Of a stretch of DNA of 64,000 nt, positions 1 to 34,624 are shown piece by piece; position 1 is the first letter of the stretch; the number at the start of each line of letters is the position of its first letter. Source of the stretch: Syngnathus acus (Eukaryota; Chordata; Actinopteri; Syngnathiformes; Syngnathidae); contig NC_051107.1 in the NCBI RefSeq assembly GCF_901709675.1, positions 6,512,001 through 6,576,000 of the forward strand. Direction: 5' to 3'. The notes beneath the pieces are model-generated. The model was not told the DNA's origin. It saw nothing but the letters and a program-made list of their open reading frames with translations, and searched no databases. A program made the position numbers and the translations under genes.

Positions 1-1775
1 TTTCAAGTGACGTCAGCGGCGCGGCGCGGCAACAAAAGGACAAAGATTGATCACGGGATGACGAAGGGCCCCACGTACTACCGGTATCATTAGCGGCTTT
101 GTTTCTAAGTGACACGGAGGACGCTACGGAGCTCTCTTTCACCTCCGTGGATGGAAGTCTGGGGCCGGCCCTCGGCCGGGTGGCTGTCCGGGGACGGTGG
201 ATGGGGCTCGCGCATGGCTTTTACGCACGCTCGGTCCTATTCTACGGAGCTCTCGTCCACCTCCGGTATTTGGTCTATTTATCGCCACGCTCTTTATTTA
301 CGTTTCCCGGAATTTTTTTTTTTTTTTTTTATTTATTCTACACGTTACCAAGCGTTGCTCCTCTTGTTTGTTCGCTGTGTCAACGTTGAGCGACTGCTGT
401 TTTTTTTGTGATCATCTATGCAAATGTCTTGTTTGCTGATAAGTTATCAAATAAATTTCTATTCCTTTCTAGATCTTTGTTCCCGTTATGTTGCCAGACG
501 TGACTCAAAAGTCATCCAAGCGGGAAGTCTCAATCTGATTCATTAATGACCTCCCTCCCTCCCTCTCATGTTCAGTCCAAAGGTCATTAGGCGAGAAATG
601 GCGCCCTCTTGTGGACAGATTATGAGGACGGCATTGAATTCACTTGGGGGTGGGCGCGTTACTTTTTGGAAGTATTTTGAGAGGACAATAACAGTAAGCT
701 ATTTTTTTTTCCTTACAAAATGACACTTAAAGCAAAAATATGTTGCATTCGCTAGGACGAAGTTTGGAAATACAACATAAGTCAACAATTGAAAGTTTGT
801 ATCCAAAAATCACATATGCACCCATTAGAAGTGATCCTCCCATGCTCTTGAACGCATCACGGGAACAAGAGCGGCGTGCGTCACTTGCTGCGCTCAAGTC
901 ACTTGGCTTGCCGGCCGCCTCATCACAAAGCTTGTCGTCCGCTTGAGGTTAGTTTTGACATTTTTCTTCATCTGCCATCAAATGAGATCATTTGAATGGA
1001 AATGACTTGTGTTTGCCTTTTGCTGGGTGTCACTCAAAGGCCTGGCATCCGCTCTTGCTGTCAACTTGAAAAAGCTGAAAGGTCTCGGCCAGCCGGCACG
1101 CTGGCATCTGACCTTAGCGTGCGGAGCGGCCCCCGCCCGCCCAACGGCCACACCTTGCGCGAGCGATCAAGGCGGATTTGGTGGCGTAGAGCGGCTCGCG
1201 TTGAAGCCGTTTCCGCATTTGGCGGTTCCAAACGACCCCCGTTGCAAAGTGTCGAGTCGGCCGAGAGGAAGTGAGATGACTGGAGAGGCGGCAGGAAGTA
1301 GAGTTCAGTGGGAGGAGCTTCAACGTCCATTTGAATGAGCCACTTTGGGTTTGGTGATGTGCGCACGTGTTCACACCTCAACATCTCACTTCCCTTTTGC
1401 GCACCAACTTTGGCCCCTCCCTGAGTTTCAGTGCCCGCCAAAAAGATTTTCAGGCGACGAGCCGCCGCCTCTTCTTCCGTGTTTCTCTTCCTGTCCCAAA
1501 ACTTACGGCCACGTGTGTGAATGTTCCCGGCGGACGTTTCGGATTTCATCTCTATTAATAGTGGCACTTGCGCGCAGGCAGGCCTCAAATGTCACAAGTG
1601 TGCCATTGGCGGCTTCCGTATGGCGTCAAAATGAACAAACGGAGCATTGCCTTTGACCATTCACAGCGTGCTCATCTGCTGTGATGTCATAGCGCTGTCG
1701 TCGTTCTCCGTATAGGTCCTCTGGAGGCCAACCTCCTCCTCCCCCTCCCCCCTCTGCCCGCCGTGTCTCTGGCAG
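1..1775. other. Upstream flank of prkcq, no gene recognised
   Basis: No coding region with recognisable homology was found. A full palindromic CRE (TGACGTCA) lies at 8–15, a T tract near 310–330 and an AATAAA hexamer at 450–455. The hexamer could be the poly(A) signal of a + strand gene lying to the left, but nothing coding supports that. The prkcq 5' untranslated exon(s) should lie here; I cannot place them. The splice acceptor before the first coding exon is at about 1771–1775 (pyrimidine-rich tract then CAG), so the first coding exon probably starts at 1776. Confidence 0.5.
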
Positions 1776-1830
1776 GAACTAGGGCAGCTCGTCGTCTGTC
1801 GAGGAAAGTCCGCACCGAGACCCGGACGCC

Positions 1831-5988
<4,158 letters not shown>

Positions 5989-7532
5989 TCTCCCCCGCCG
6001 CCGCCGAACGAGCAGACTTTAAGGCGGTCCATTTCGGGCCAAAAACTGACAGGTCACTTTGCAGTTGTCCAATAAGTGGCGCAACTGCTCAGACCTCGCG
6101 AGTAGGAAAATGTTGACCTCCGTTTATACATTTGGATGACCTCCGAAGTGTCCACGTCGTTTCGTCCCGTTGTCGCTGATTAAACACGTGCTTCATGATC
6201 TTTGTGGTGCAAGCGTCCATTTTATGTGGTCTGAGGAGAAAAGGGGAGAGAGAGCTGCAGAAAGTCCAAAAGAAGCCCAATGCGGCCAACTCGTGCCATT
6301 GCTCTCATGCTCCCAGGGAATTTGCTCAAAGTGCAGAGATCAAGCCAAACACGTGCATGAGCTAAGGAGGAAACCTGCTTTGTGTACTTGGTGGCTTCAG
6401 AGACCCCCGGCCCAAACCATGGTCAACAAAAGCATTTTGTGGTTCTGTGTATGGACGTTTTGTTTCCGCAGACAGGAAGTGTCTGTGTCTTTTATTCAAG
6501 TACTTTATTTAGGATAAAGCAAAGTAATGGTCAAGTGTAGTCACAAGATTTGACCAAGAATTTTCCCATATAAATGGTGAAAAGAGAGCTTGAAAATGTT
6601 TGTAATCATCCAAAGTTCCAAAGGCGTAGGTTTGGCGTACCATTGATGTATGACGTAGTGGCTTCCGGCATCATGATTGGCTGAGAAATGTACATCATGC
6701 TACAAGTAGCCACCCCTATGGTGTCTGGGATTCTTGGCTTTCAACTATTGGCCGAGGAGGAAACTAATGTCGCTCCTTGTTGGGTCATTGAGCTGTCAGT
6801 CAAAAAGTAAGGTTCAAAGGTAACGGCGATCTGATTGGGCGACAGCTGCACATGCGCAGTGTAGTCCAGCTAAACCGGAAGCTGAACAAATAAAAGCTTT
6901 CAAAAGCCGATCGAATTGAACTCCTGGGTTGAATCGCATTGGCCGTGATTGCTTGTGATTCATTTTGATCCGGCTCCATTTCATTTTTGACGTTCAAAAA
7001 TAAGTTGACAACAAATGTTTCGGTCGCTCGTGAACATGACGATGAAGAAAAGTAGGCCTTTACTTTGAAATCAACCTCCGGAAATGTCATCTGCCGTACA
7101 ACAGCTGGAACTCACCGATTAAGTTTGTTTCTTTGTTTTCCCCCCCAGATAAGCAATAAAATATGTACAAAGACATCGGATGCATAATATACACTTTATT
7201 GGCTAATTTGACTGCTCATTCTGATTGACCACTGTGCGGCGTGTGACTCCACCTCCGCATTCCAGCTCGTCTGCTCGTTGAGGAAGAGGAGGAGGAGGAG
7301 GAGGAGGAGAGCGAAGGAAGGAAGGAAGGCGAGAGAAAAGCAGCTACTTAGTGTCTGGATGTTGAGGAGAAGGAGAGATGATCAACATTTGGACGTTCTT
7401 TCTTGATTAAAACACACACGCAGACACTGTCGTGCTCGTCGCGTCGACTTCCTTCCAAACAAAGTTGCGGCAACTTCTTCAAACTTTTCCCTTTTGGGAG
7501 GAGGAGGTGGAGGAGGCAACCGGGACGCCGTC
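5989..7532. other. prkcq 3' region, spacer and creb3l2 5' region
   Basis: No open frame here resembles a known protein. The left part is prkcq 3' untranslated sequence. The right part (about 7260–7532) holds a purine-rich AGG/AAGG stretch (about 7280–7330) just before the creb3l2 start and is the likely 5' untranslated exon and promoter-proximal region of creb3l2. Confidence 0.5.
6179..6184 (+). terminator. Candidate prkcq poly(A) signal (ATTAAA)
   Basis: ATTAAA lies 191 bases after the prkcq stop codon, in a short 3' untranslated region. Other candidates downstream are the AATAAA hexamers near 6889 and 7152, so the true 3' end is not fixed by sequence alone. Confidence 0.4.
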
Positions 7533-10500
7533 ATGGAGATCCTGGACTCGAGTGAAAGCTTCCTGCACTGGGACCGCAACCTCAGCGAGCTGTCCGAGGC
7601 CGGAGACATGGACTGTGCCCTCTACACAAACGTGAGTCCAGCACCAGCAAGTTGTCACTTGGGTTCTTTTTGCTGTCAGTGCGTGTGTGCCCTGCTCTCC
7701 CTTCACAAGTTGAGCCTTGAGGTCCAGGATGCCCCCTTCCCCCCTCTCATTTGAATGTTTACTTAAAGCGATATACTTCTAAACATAAGAATAAGCAATC
7801 AATCATCATTTTGATAGAAAAAAAAACACTGACATGCTCACTGTACTTAGCATTATGCACAATTTCATAGAAAGGTGAGTGGCCTTCATGAACAATGTTT
7901 ATTCTTGTATTTTGCACTAATAAGGTACCCAACATTTTAGTAACTTGGTGCAAAATAGAAATACAAGAATCAACACAAATGCCACTCAAAATGAACATTT
8001 TCAATAAGTCTTTACGGGTGGGTTGATGAAATTTTTGCCATGATATCCTTCAAAAAGTCTGTTTCATATGTGAAAAGACAGAAAAAAATGTACAGGTGCT
8101 TTCACCGGGTTGTTATTAAAGTAGGGCATTAAAAAGTCAGCAAAGTCTGACGAGAAGACTGCTCCGTGCGTGCCTTGCATCTTGAGGACTTTCCAAAATG
8201 GCCATTTGCCTCTCCGCTGTTACATAACTCACGAGGAGAAAGTTTGGATCGAGATGGGGGGAATGCGGCCCGCAAGCGTACACATTGGGCCGCCTGTGAC
8301 AGGTCCGGACTCGACCGGAGGCCCTTTAAAGCATTCGGATCCGACAGTTCTTATACGGAGGGTCAAGCGCACAGGCCGTAATTTGGACACGATTGAACGA
8401 GAACGTAGCTATGCGTGCGTATGAATGTAAAATGACTGTAGTGTTCCCAAACAGACTGGCTTGCTTGTTCCCCTCGGCTGACCTCCCCCCATCCCCCCCT
8501 ACGCCCACAAAGCCTCTGCCTTCCTTTCCAGCTTGCGCTTTCACTTGTGTGTGTGTTCACACCCGACTCTCGCAAAGTCGGGGACGTGTGCGTCATTCGT
8601 CCTACGTCTGAGTGACACCCGTCATCAGGTTCGTCTGGTTAAATGACAATAACGAGTCGGCCTTCATTGTTCCCGCACGCTGTTAGTACAATGACACAGC
8701 GTGGCCTCCGACTAAATTTAGCGTGGCAAATATTCCCACGAGCCGGATTGCTTTTCATTTGTTGTGCTTGTGGAGCGAAAACGTGAGTCAAGAGCAAGGA
8801 AAGTAGATTGGTGGTGCAAATTGAGAAGGAAGGCAGAAAGGTGAAGGAAGGAGGCAGTCGCTACAAGTTTTTATGGACGTGCTCGCTATGTTTGTCTTGT
8901 GGGTGGCCGACATAAACAAATGCAACGTAGCTTTAGCGTAGCCTTTAACGGCCTCTATGCTAAGTCCTGCACGTGTGTGTGGAAGTGATAGTAACTTGCA
9001 CTCAGTGCACTGCAGGAGGAGGAGGAGGAAGGCTTGCTGTGCACATGCAGAAGACCTTTCCAAGAATGTGTCCCCCTTACGTAACTTTCAACAGATGGAC
9101 CGAAATGTCATGTTCTGCTTTTGCCATATTAGCAAACACACATATACACACAGCTGCAGGCAAACACACACGCAGTAGCTGGGTAAACAAACGCTAAAAG
9201 CGAGGTGCCTGATCTCCGGCGGGGCAGGGCATCCCGCTCGCCTCTGGCCTCCAGCCGCCAGGCCGGGAATGAAAGTCACACGTGAAAAAAACGTTAAGGT
9301 GCCGCACAAGTAGCTTGTTGACTTATCGAGAGAAGGCAAAACAAAATGGCGGCTTTCGCGGGATGTTGGTTTTTCAGTCTCAAAGAACAAATATTGGGAC
9401 CCCAGAAAGTGATTTTTTATTTTATTTTTTTAAATGATGATTCTGAGAAATCTCCGAATGGATGCAGGCCGCGTCCAATTTGCTGGCCTGGTATTTGTTC
9501 TTTTGAACTGCGCTGGATGGAAACGGACCCTTCGCCACTTGGCCGCCGGGCCTCCACATGGCGTCCACATGGAAGTTTGCGTCTGCATTTTCAGTCTTGT
9601 GCGAGCGTCTCTCCCAACCCCCCTCCCCCACTGGGAAGTGGGCGGCGGCTTTCATGGCGGGGACACCAAGGTGGTAATCATCTCGTTCTGAGGGCGTTCT
9701 CGGGCCGGCGTCCCGTCCGCGGGAGCCGTCGCCAGGCTAAATTTAAATGTGGCGTTTGCGGCGGGGCGGCTCAAAATGCACGCTCTCCTCCCAAAATGCC
9801 GCAATTGAACTTCTTGATGGTTGTGGTTGAGATGCAAATAACATCTCCAAAGTCACAATTGCGGATTGTGGCCATCCTTCACCTGAGACATCAAAGTGTC
9901 TCATTAAAAACCGCCAATATGGCGCCTGTGTCCTTTTATAGGCGTCAGGCGACCCCCCCGAGCCCCCCCCCCCCATCCTCCCCCCCCATCCCCCCTCCAC
10001 CCACCCCCTCCAAATATCTTGCCGTATTTTGGGTCGTAAGGCAGACATGGCGAGGTTTGACATCCACGACGAGTCCGGGCGAGTTGGCGGACGTGTTTTG
10101 TCCTGGGCGCCGAGCTCCATTTTACCCGGCACGCCTCGCAAGGTGATGAGCTTCGAAAAAGACAACACGATTCAACACACACAAAAATATAGAATGGAAA
10201 TGTATTTATTTTTGAAAATAGCCTGCTTCTGAACATTTCCCTTTGCCCCTTTTAGACAAAAGTAGGTCAGCGTGTGTCTCGTCTGTCTGTGTGTGTGTGT
10301 CAGTGTCAATTTAGTGTCTCTTTCTGCTATGTGTGAGTGTGTTATTCCTGCAGCTAACACACACACACGCACACGGAGTGGAAGGAGTTTGTCATAGGTG
10401 GCGGTGACGACTCGGAAAAAGCAAAGCAGAGCGAGCGTGCGTGCGTGCTGCTTGACCCAAACGCAGACAAATGAGCTCAACGGGTGGCCGGCCGTCTGCG

Positions 10501-13500
10501 TTCAAGGTGGCATTTTTCACAATGAGAATCGCTTATCATGACAAAATATGTATTCACTGAAGGTTTTTTTTTCCTTTGGTGAAGTCATCCGTGTCTGTCT
10601 GGAGGTTGTTTGGGTTTGGCGGGGGGGGGGGGGTCGCCTTCACTAGTCTGGGAGCTTCGAGAGGCCGAGTGGCTGGAAGAATTGAAAATCCAGACGTGTT
10701 TTCCATTCGTCAGCTGCCGTCGTTTGGCTAACGCTAACGATGCTAACGGTGGTGTGGAAACGGGCCGGCTGTCAGATAGGCGAGTTCAGATAGTAAGAGG
10801 AATAACAAATATGCTGACTCGTGCCTTTTTGACATCAACTCGTGCGACGTGTTTGTGTGTCCTCTGGTCATGTCATCGCAGATAGGTCGCAGTCCTCGGG
10901 CTAAAGTCCGCTCGTGCCATCAGATTACACACACACACACACACACATTAGTTTGCATTACCCGACTGATAAATGGGAGGCTAGAATATTTCCACAAATG
11001 TTTTTATTTTTAAGCAGCACTAAGGGAAAGGTGTAAATGTTTTTTTCCTAGGGAGTAACTCAGAATTTGGACCTTTCATGTCTTCTCCACATGTTGCATC
11101 ACCAAGCTGTTCTGCTTTTTCCGCCCTCCTTGGCCTCAAAGAGGCATCTGGAAATTGAAACCTTTAAAGACACACACACACACACACACGTTTGCGGAAG
11201 ACTTGAAGGCAGCATTCCTTTGCTGCCTCCCACCCCCCCTTAGATGATCTGTGCCTGCTCGGCCGAGCCTCGCGGCTGGTGGGAGCTTTTATGGTGGCAG
11301 CGTAATTGCACCTTTTCCACCCACGCAGCTTTTTCAGGCCTTGTTGGTTGCAAATGTTAAGGAAGAAAGTGTCAATAAAGGACACCCCCCCTTTAAAACT
11401 GTAATTACCTATAGACTCCACAAGAGGGCAGCAAACAAATACTTTTATCTAATCTCAGTTTTTCTTTTTTACATCAGCACAAATGTGCAGCAATAAGCAA
11501 TAAATTCCATCAATAAAATTGAGGCTAGGTCCAAGTGTGGCTAACCTGGATCCTAACTCTTGCTAGCTTCATGCCGTCGGACTATTTGTGCGTTGTTCGG
11601 TTTGTGTTTCCCTCTGAGTTATTTGCTTTTAAAAAGTCATGTCATGTTTGTTTGTGTCATCTGGGGTAAATACTTTCTTGTGAGGATTAAAAGGCCTCCT
11701 TGTTGGCACGCCTTTGGAATTTACTTGCCAGATTCTTGCCTCGCTCGGAGATTCCTATTCAGCCGAGGGGGGGGGTGGGGGGTGTCGGGTTACAGTCGGC
11801 CCCAAATCACACGCTTGTGTGAGCTGCCGGGACAAAGGGGGTTCAGTTTGTGAGGGTATTTGGTGGTGGTGGGCCGCGACGCGCTCCACTGCCCTACATT
11901 GCACACCCACCCCGGAAAATGACTGTGTGTTTGTGGCCCTGTTTTTCAGCTCGCAAATGGTAGGACCGCTCCTATTTCCTGCTCTTAAACAAACAGGCTA
12001 TTTTTGTATTCTTAAAACCACCAAATGACACACTGTTCATGTGTGTTCCCTCCTGAGCTGAGCAATTAAAGATGATGCTGTACCGTCGGTTACCACGGCA
12101 ACACGCATCGGGCCGATGAGTGTGTAAATATTTGTTTGGGCTTTTAAACAAATTCTCAGTTCGCATTGCAGCCTGTTACGGCAGCACATCGAGAACAACA
12201 AACGAAAAAATGGATTGCAGGAAGTCCAAGCGGGCACAAACGCCCCCGAGTGGCCGTCATGTGATCACATCAAGAAAATGCTTTGGTGTGCCGCGCAGCA
12301 CTTCTCGGAGCTTCTGGACGACCTCTCGCACGACGCTCTGCTGGGCCAGCTGCTGAGCGACCCCTTCCTGTCGGGGGTACGAGGCGGCGCCGGAGGCTCG
12401 GGGGCGGACGACGAGGAAGGCGACGGCGACCTGTGCCCGTCGTCGCCGCCGCCGCCGCACATCGCCGCAGAGCACAGCTACTCGCTGTGCGGCGACAGCA
12501 GGCCGCAGTCGCCGCTTTCGCACCTGACCGGGGAGCGTGGCAGCGATGCAGGTCGAGCAACGACGTGCACAATTCACTTCTTGATGGAGGCCAAACTGTC
12601 CAATATTCACCCGTCGGCTCTTTTGCCGCAGAATCCGAAGGCGACTCGACCGAGTGGCCCATGGAGCAGGACGACGGAATGGAGGCTCTCCTGTGCGACG
12701 CGCCCTCCCTCCTGCCCGCCCTGGCCCTCGCCTTGGGCTCCGCCGCCGAGGTCCCCCAAGACGCCGCCAGCCCTGCTCAGAGCGCTCGCAGCCAGGAGAA
12801 AAGCGTCAAGGTCAAGGAGGAGAAGGTCTTCCCCCAGATTAAACTGGAACCGCACGAAGTGGATCAGTTTCTCAATTTGTCCCCGAAAGGTTGGAGCTTT
12901 TTTATGACTCCGGCTGCCGCGCCGAGTTGGATTCATTCGGTGACCACACGCTTGCATGACTGCGTCAGGTCTGCAGATGCCCCCCACCCCGCCCAGCTCG
13001 CACGGCAGCGACTCGGAGGGCGGCGGCCAGAGCCCCGTGCGCGGCCCCACCTCGCCCAGCAGCCCTGCGCCGGCGCAGCCCGGTCTCAAGGCGCCCGCCC
13101 GCGGCGGCTCTTCCTCCTCCTCGCTGTCCAACTCACCGCTGCTCACCGCTGCCCACGTGAGGAACAGACGTCGGCGCAAGTGTGCCTAATAAAGTGGTCG
13201 GTATGAATCGGGCTGAATGTGTGTGCGTGTGTGTAGAAACTTCAGGGCTCGGGACCTCTGATGCTGACAGAGGAGGAGCGCCGCACGCTGGTGGCTGAAG
13301 GCTACCCGGTTCCCACCAAGCTGCCACTCACAAAAGCTGAGGAGAAAGCGCTCAAGAAGATCCGCCGGAAGATCAAAAATAAGGTGCGGCGCATGGAAGG
13401 AAGCAGGACTTGCGGTCCAGAGCCTTTCAAAAAGATTTCTATTCCCCCCCCCCGCCTCAGATTTCCGCTCAGGAGAGTCGCCGGAAGAAGAAGGAGTACA

Positions 13501-14873
13501 TGGACACCTTGGAGAAGAAGTGAGTCCCAAAGTAGCTTTCCCACTTGACCTTTTGGACTGTCACATGCAGGTGCATCTCAATTAAAGAAAAGAAAAGAAA
13601 AGAAAGAAAGAGGCCATGGATAACTACACATGGAGACATTCAAGCTGACATTCATTTTATTCTCAACGTTTTGACATGCAGTACTACTCTTGTCCACAGG
13701 GTGGAGACATGCTCCAACGAAAACAACGACCTTAGGAGGAAAATGGACACGCTGGAGTGCACCAACAAGTAAAGAGTTCTTCTCTTCATATCGCCGTTCA
13801 GTTTTTGCATATCATTTTAATGAAGAGTGATATAAATGTTTTTCTAATATCCCAAATGCAATCAATGTAGGTCTCTGCTGCAGCAGCTGCAGGCCCTGCA
13901 GGCTTCGCTGTCCGGAAAAGTGTCCAGGTCGTGTCGTGCGGTGGGCACGCAGACGTCGTCCTGCCTAATGGTACGCCGCATCTTCATTTACTTGTGGCCG
14001 TTGAGCGGCCGAGCGCTAATCCATCGCTGTGTGTGTGTGCGCGCACTTCATCCTCTCAGGTGGTGGTCTTGTGTTTTGCCCTCTTTTTGGGAAGTTTCTA
14101 CCCGACCGGCCTCACCTCCGGCGCCGGCCCAGTCGCCGGCGGAGGCCAACTGGCGGTCAAAGAGTCGTACGCAGCAACAGGTGCGAGCGCTGCTTTGACA
14201 ACGTTACACGCAGAGTCGCCGCCGTCGCCGCCTGGATTGGCACGGTCGCAATTGAGGCTGGCTAATTCTTTGCGTGTTTTCCAATAGTCAAATCGAGAAG
14301 TCTGTTGTCCACCTCGGAGGACGAGCCGCTGCACCTGCTGGGCCTGGGTGGCGACTACCCCGACCGATGGGAGGACGCCGACGTCACCGTGGTCATGGCG
14401 GCGTGGCGGCGTTCGGGCGAGCAGCAGAAAATGGCGGCGGAGGAGCCCGACTGGGCCGAGACGCGCCCGCCGCCGTTCAGGAGTCAAAGCAACAAAACCA
14501 GCTCGTCAAACAGCAGGTACAGGTGAGTCACCCATTCTTTTCTTTCACGTAGCCGATGACAATAATTTCATGTCACTCATTTGTGCTGAATAGAAAACAA
14601 CTTTCAACCACCTTTTACTGTTGAAAGATGTGCCGTCTCTCTGATACCGCTAGAGGGAGTCCATCATCGCTACTCATAGCGCACGGCTTCCAAAGCTGCC
14701 TTGAAAAGAATTCAAACGTTTTGCCTGACCCCTGCAATCATTTGGTCACTCGAGAACGCATGATTACAAAACTGCCAACAGTAAATACTGACACGCGTGT
14801 GTGTGTGTATAGGCCTCTGGAGCAGAGGGCGAAAAGCATGGCGGTGGAGCGAAGCGTCAACGAGACCTCCTGA
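7533..14873 (+). CDS. creb3l2: CREB3L2 (BBF2H7), membrane-tethered bZIP transcription factor
   Basis: ER-anchored factor released by S1P/S2P cleavage under ER stress; in vertebrates it drives secretory-pathway genes in chondrocytes. Coding exons: 7533-7631, 12299-12551, 12632-12889, 12969-13156, 13237-13383, 13461-13519, 13700-13768, 13871-13970, 14060-14180, 14288-14522, 14813-14873; 529 aa (human 520). N-terminal activation region ([19 protein letters not shown]), the family block [13 protein letters not shown], the [14 protein letters not shown] block, then a basic region spanning [10 protein letters not shown] and [11 protein letters not shown] and a leucine zipper. A hydrophobic segment ([13 protein letters not shown]) fits the transmembrane helix. 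It is followed by RSLL, matching the S1P RxxL cleavage motif. The start [15 protein letters not shown] and the overall layout favour CREB3L2 over CREB3L1. Intron 1 is 4.7 kb; the other introns are 76–290 bp. Confidence 0.95.
7632..12298 (+). other. creb3l2 intron 1
   Basis: Large first intron. It contains an imperfect hairpin repeat near 7876–7988, a G/C-rich pyrimidine stretch around 9950–10012, CA repeats at about 10926–10948 and 11169–11189, and a G tract near 10620–10632. No additional exon or open frame with recognisable homology was found on either strand. Confidence 0.6.
7876..7988. repeat. Imperfect hairpin (MITE-like) in creb3l2 intron 1
   Basis: The left arm begins GAGTGGCCTTCATG and continues through TTATTCTTGTATTTTGCAC. 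The right arm, read in reverse, begins GAGTGGCATTTGTG and runs through GATTCTTGTATTTCTATTTTGCACC. The arms are about 40 bases each around a loop of about 30 bases. No target-site duplication was identified, so the class of element is open. Confidence 0.5.
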
Positions 14874-15701
14874 GGGACCCCCCCAGGGTTCGGCGTCCTT
14901 GAACAAAGCTCCCTCCCACTGGCCACGGCTGAGTCGCTGGGCTCCTTTCACCAAGTAAACGTGCACTGACTTGTTGAACTTGATCGGCATGCGCATCCTG
15001 GCAAATTCCCTTTCACCATGAATCATGTCGCATCTGTGGACAAAACAAGAGGGGACACGGCCAAGAATATATTTATATTTTTCTTTTTTTTCCCCCGCCA
15101 AAGATTATTGCTCTCTTTTATTATTTGGTGTTTTTATTCCATTCCAGTGCCGTTCGTGTACATCCTTTTTGATATTTGTCTTTATTTTTTATTTTAATTA
15201 GTTCCTCGTTCATATCTTGTTTATACGATGACCAAAATGTGCCTTTTTTTTTGTGCATTTCCTACGCGGCTTTATAGAATATTTGTAAATGTTGACAGAG
15301 TACAACGCGGGATGTTCATAGTTTGCATTTGTTAGCTTAGCACGATGACGACACAAAGCACATGGCCGCTAACAATGACTTGGTGGAGAAAACCAGCTCG
15401 TGAAAGAATGTGGTACCTTGTAGCCCCATGTTATGCTAAGCTAACTTCTTTGCAAACTTTCACTCACAATTATTCAATTTTAATATCTATTTTTGTAAAT
15501 ACGAGTTGGTAATAAGTGACAATTGCCTCATCCTCACTGTTTGGGCACAGCCATCACAATCTTAAAAATGTCGAATAGGAATATCAAGACAGACATTGAC
15601 AAGAACGCGATGAAGTCGTCGTGACTGAAACGAGCAGCCGGTGGAGAGCGGTCTCTCCCATATGTTTATTTTCTGTCTCTGTTTGTTTGTTTTGCTTGCA
15701 T

Positions 15702-15707
15702 AATAAA
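15702..15707 (+). terminator. creb3l2 poly(A) signal (AATAAA)
   Basis: Canonical AATAAA about 830 bases after the creb3l2 stop codon, at the end of an A/T-rich tract and just before base composition shifts towards the G/C-rich dgki 5' region. Confidence 0.6.
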
Positions 15708-15809
15708 GTATTTTCCTTAGTAAAAGCATCAATCGGTGTCTGTGTTGTGTTTTTGCAGCTTTTCATTTTCCAAAAAGATGCTTCAAAAGTGACACGCGGT
15801 TCCGCACGA

Positions 15810-15817
15810 TGACGTCA
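15810..15817 (+). promoter_or_regulatory. CRE palindrome upstream of dgki
   Basis: Exact TGACGTCA about 710 bases before the dgki start codon. The same octamer also occurs at 8–15 and 20240–20247 in this window, so a single occurrence is weak evidence of function. Confidence 0.4.
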
Positions 15818-16204
15818 CTGGCAGCCTGGAGTCCTTGAGCGAGCGCACCATATGTGTGCTCATTTAGTGCGTGCGCGCGTGCGCGCGTGCGCGTGTGTCA
15901 CCTCCTGCCCCAGTTTTGTGACTGATGATGCTGCAGAAAGGATGAGAGGGAATATCCCACAATGCCACGCGCCTTGTAGCATACAGAGGATTGTTAGCCT
16001 CGCCGCAGCCGTCGCTTTAGCACTTTTAAAAGCGCTCGCTCACAACGCAAAAAGCCTGTAGTCAGACAGTCATCTTTCACAACAAACGCTTTGTCCTTTT
16101 CTTGCTAGCTTATTATTGTTTCAAAGCTGAAGAAAGCAAAGTGGCCCTTGACTACGAACCGGTCGTCTTATTTTGAAGGAAGAAGGACAGTGTGCTTCCG
16201 GTAG

Positions 16205-16212
16205 TGACGTCA
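16205..16212 (+). promoter_or_regulatory. CRE palindrome overlapping an E-box upstream of dgki
   Basis: Exact TGACGTCA runs directly into CACGTGAC, giving a compound CRE/CACGTG site about 315 bases before the dgki start. CREB/ATF-family proteins bind the first motif and bHLH-zip proteins the second. Function is inferred from motif and position only. Confidence 0.45.
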
Positions 16213-16527
16213 CGTGACAGCAAGCGCTTCGTGGTGAGCAGCAGTCGAGTGCAGAGCTCGCCTGCCAGCCAGCCAGCCAGCCAGCCAGCCTGCTGCCAGC
16301 GTGCCTGCAACCTGCAACCTGCAGCCCGCTGCCTGCCTCGGGCTCGAGAAGAGCATCATTCGCGGCCACAAGCTGGACGACGTGCGCGCGGAGCCTGCAC
16401 CTCTTCGTCCCGGAAGCCTCGTCCACCGTCTGCCCGTCGTCGCCGGCGTCCGCGGGTGAGCCAGCCCGAGCGGCGGCGGAGCGGCGGCGGAGCGGGGCGG
16501 GGGGGTCCAGCGCGAGGACCGACCGCT

Positions 16528-34296
<17,769 letters not shown>

Positions 34297-34618
34297 CGCA
34301 AACACCCACGCGCTTTTCACGCTCGGGCGCAGGTTCCGCGTCAGCGGGCGCTTTCCGGCCCGCCCGGCTATTTATTTTCTATTTATTTATTGATCGAGAG
34401 AGAGATTTATTGCGAGCGCGCTTTGGAGAGCGGCCGACGTGCTGAAGTGTTTCCACCCGTGCGAGCCTTTGCGCCAAAGACGCGATGATGCACGTGTCCC
34501 ACCCGAGTGGCTCACGGGAACAAGTATTCTTTCGCCGCTCCAAAAGCTACGACTAACAACGGAGCGGAGGCCGAGATGCAAAATGCCAAACGAGTGACAT
34601 TCGCAAATATCAAAATAT

Positions 34619-34624
34619 CAATAA
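34619..34624 (+). terminator. dgki poly(A) signal (AATAAA)
   Basis: Canonical AATAAA 323 bases after the dgki stop codon, embedded in an A/T-rich stretch. Confidence 0.65.

Larger units (their letters stand above)
14874..16527. other. creb3l2 3' untranslated region, spacer, and dgki promoter region
   Basis: Up to about 15720 this is A/T-rich sequence consistent with the creb3l2 3' UTR. From about 15780 it becomes G/C-rich and contains two full CRE palindromes, a CG/TG alternating stretch (15868–15898) and a CCAG tandem repeat (about 16265–16290) ahead of the dgki start codon. No additional gene is seen. Confidence 0.6.

Noticed and set aside
99-439. Three overlapping small + strand frames at the left edge
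   Set aside because: They cross a T tract and resemble no protein. No splice or start context supports them.
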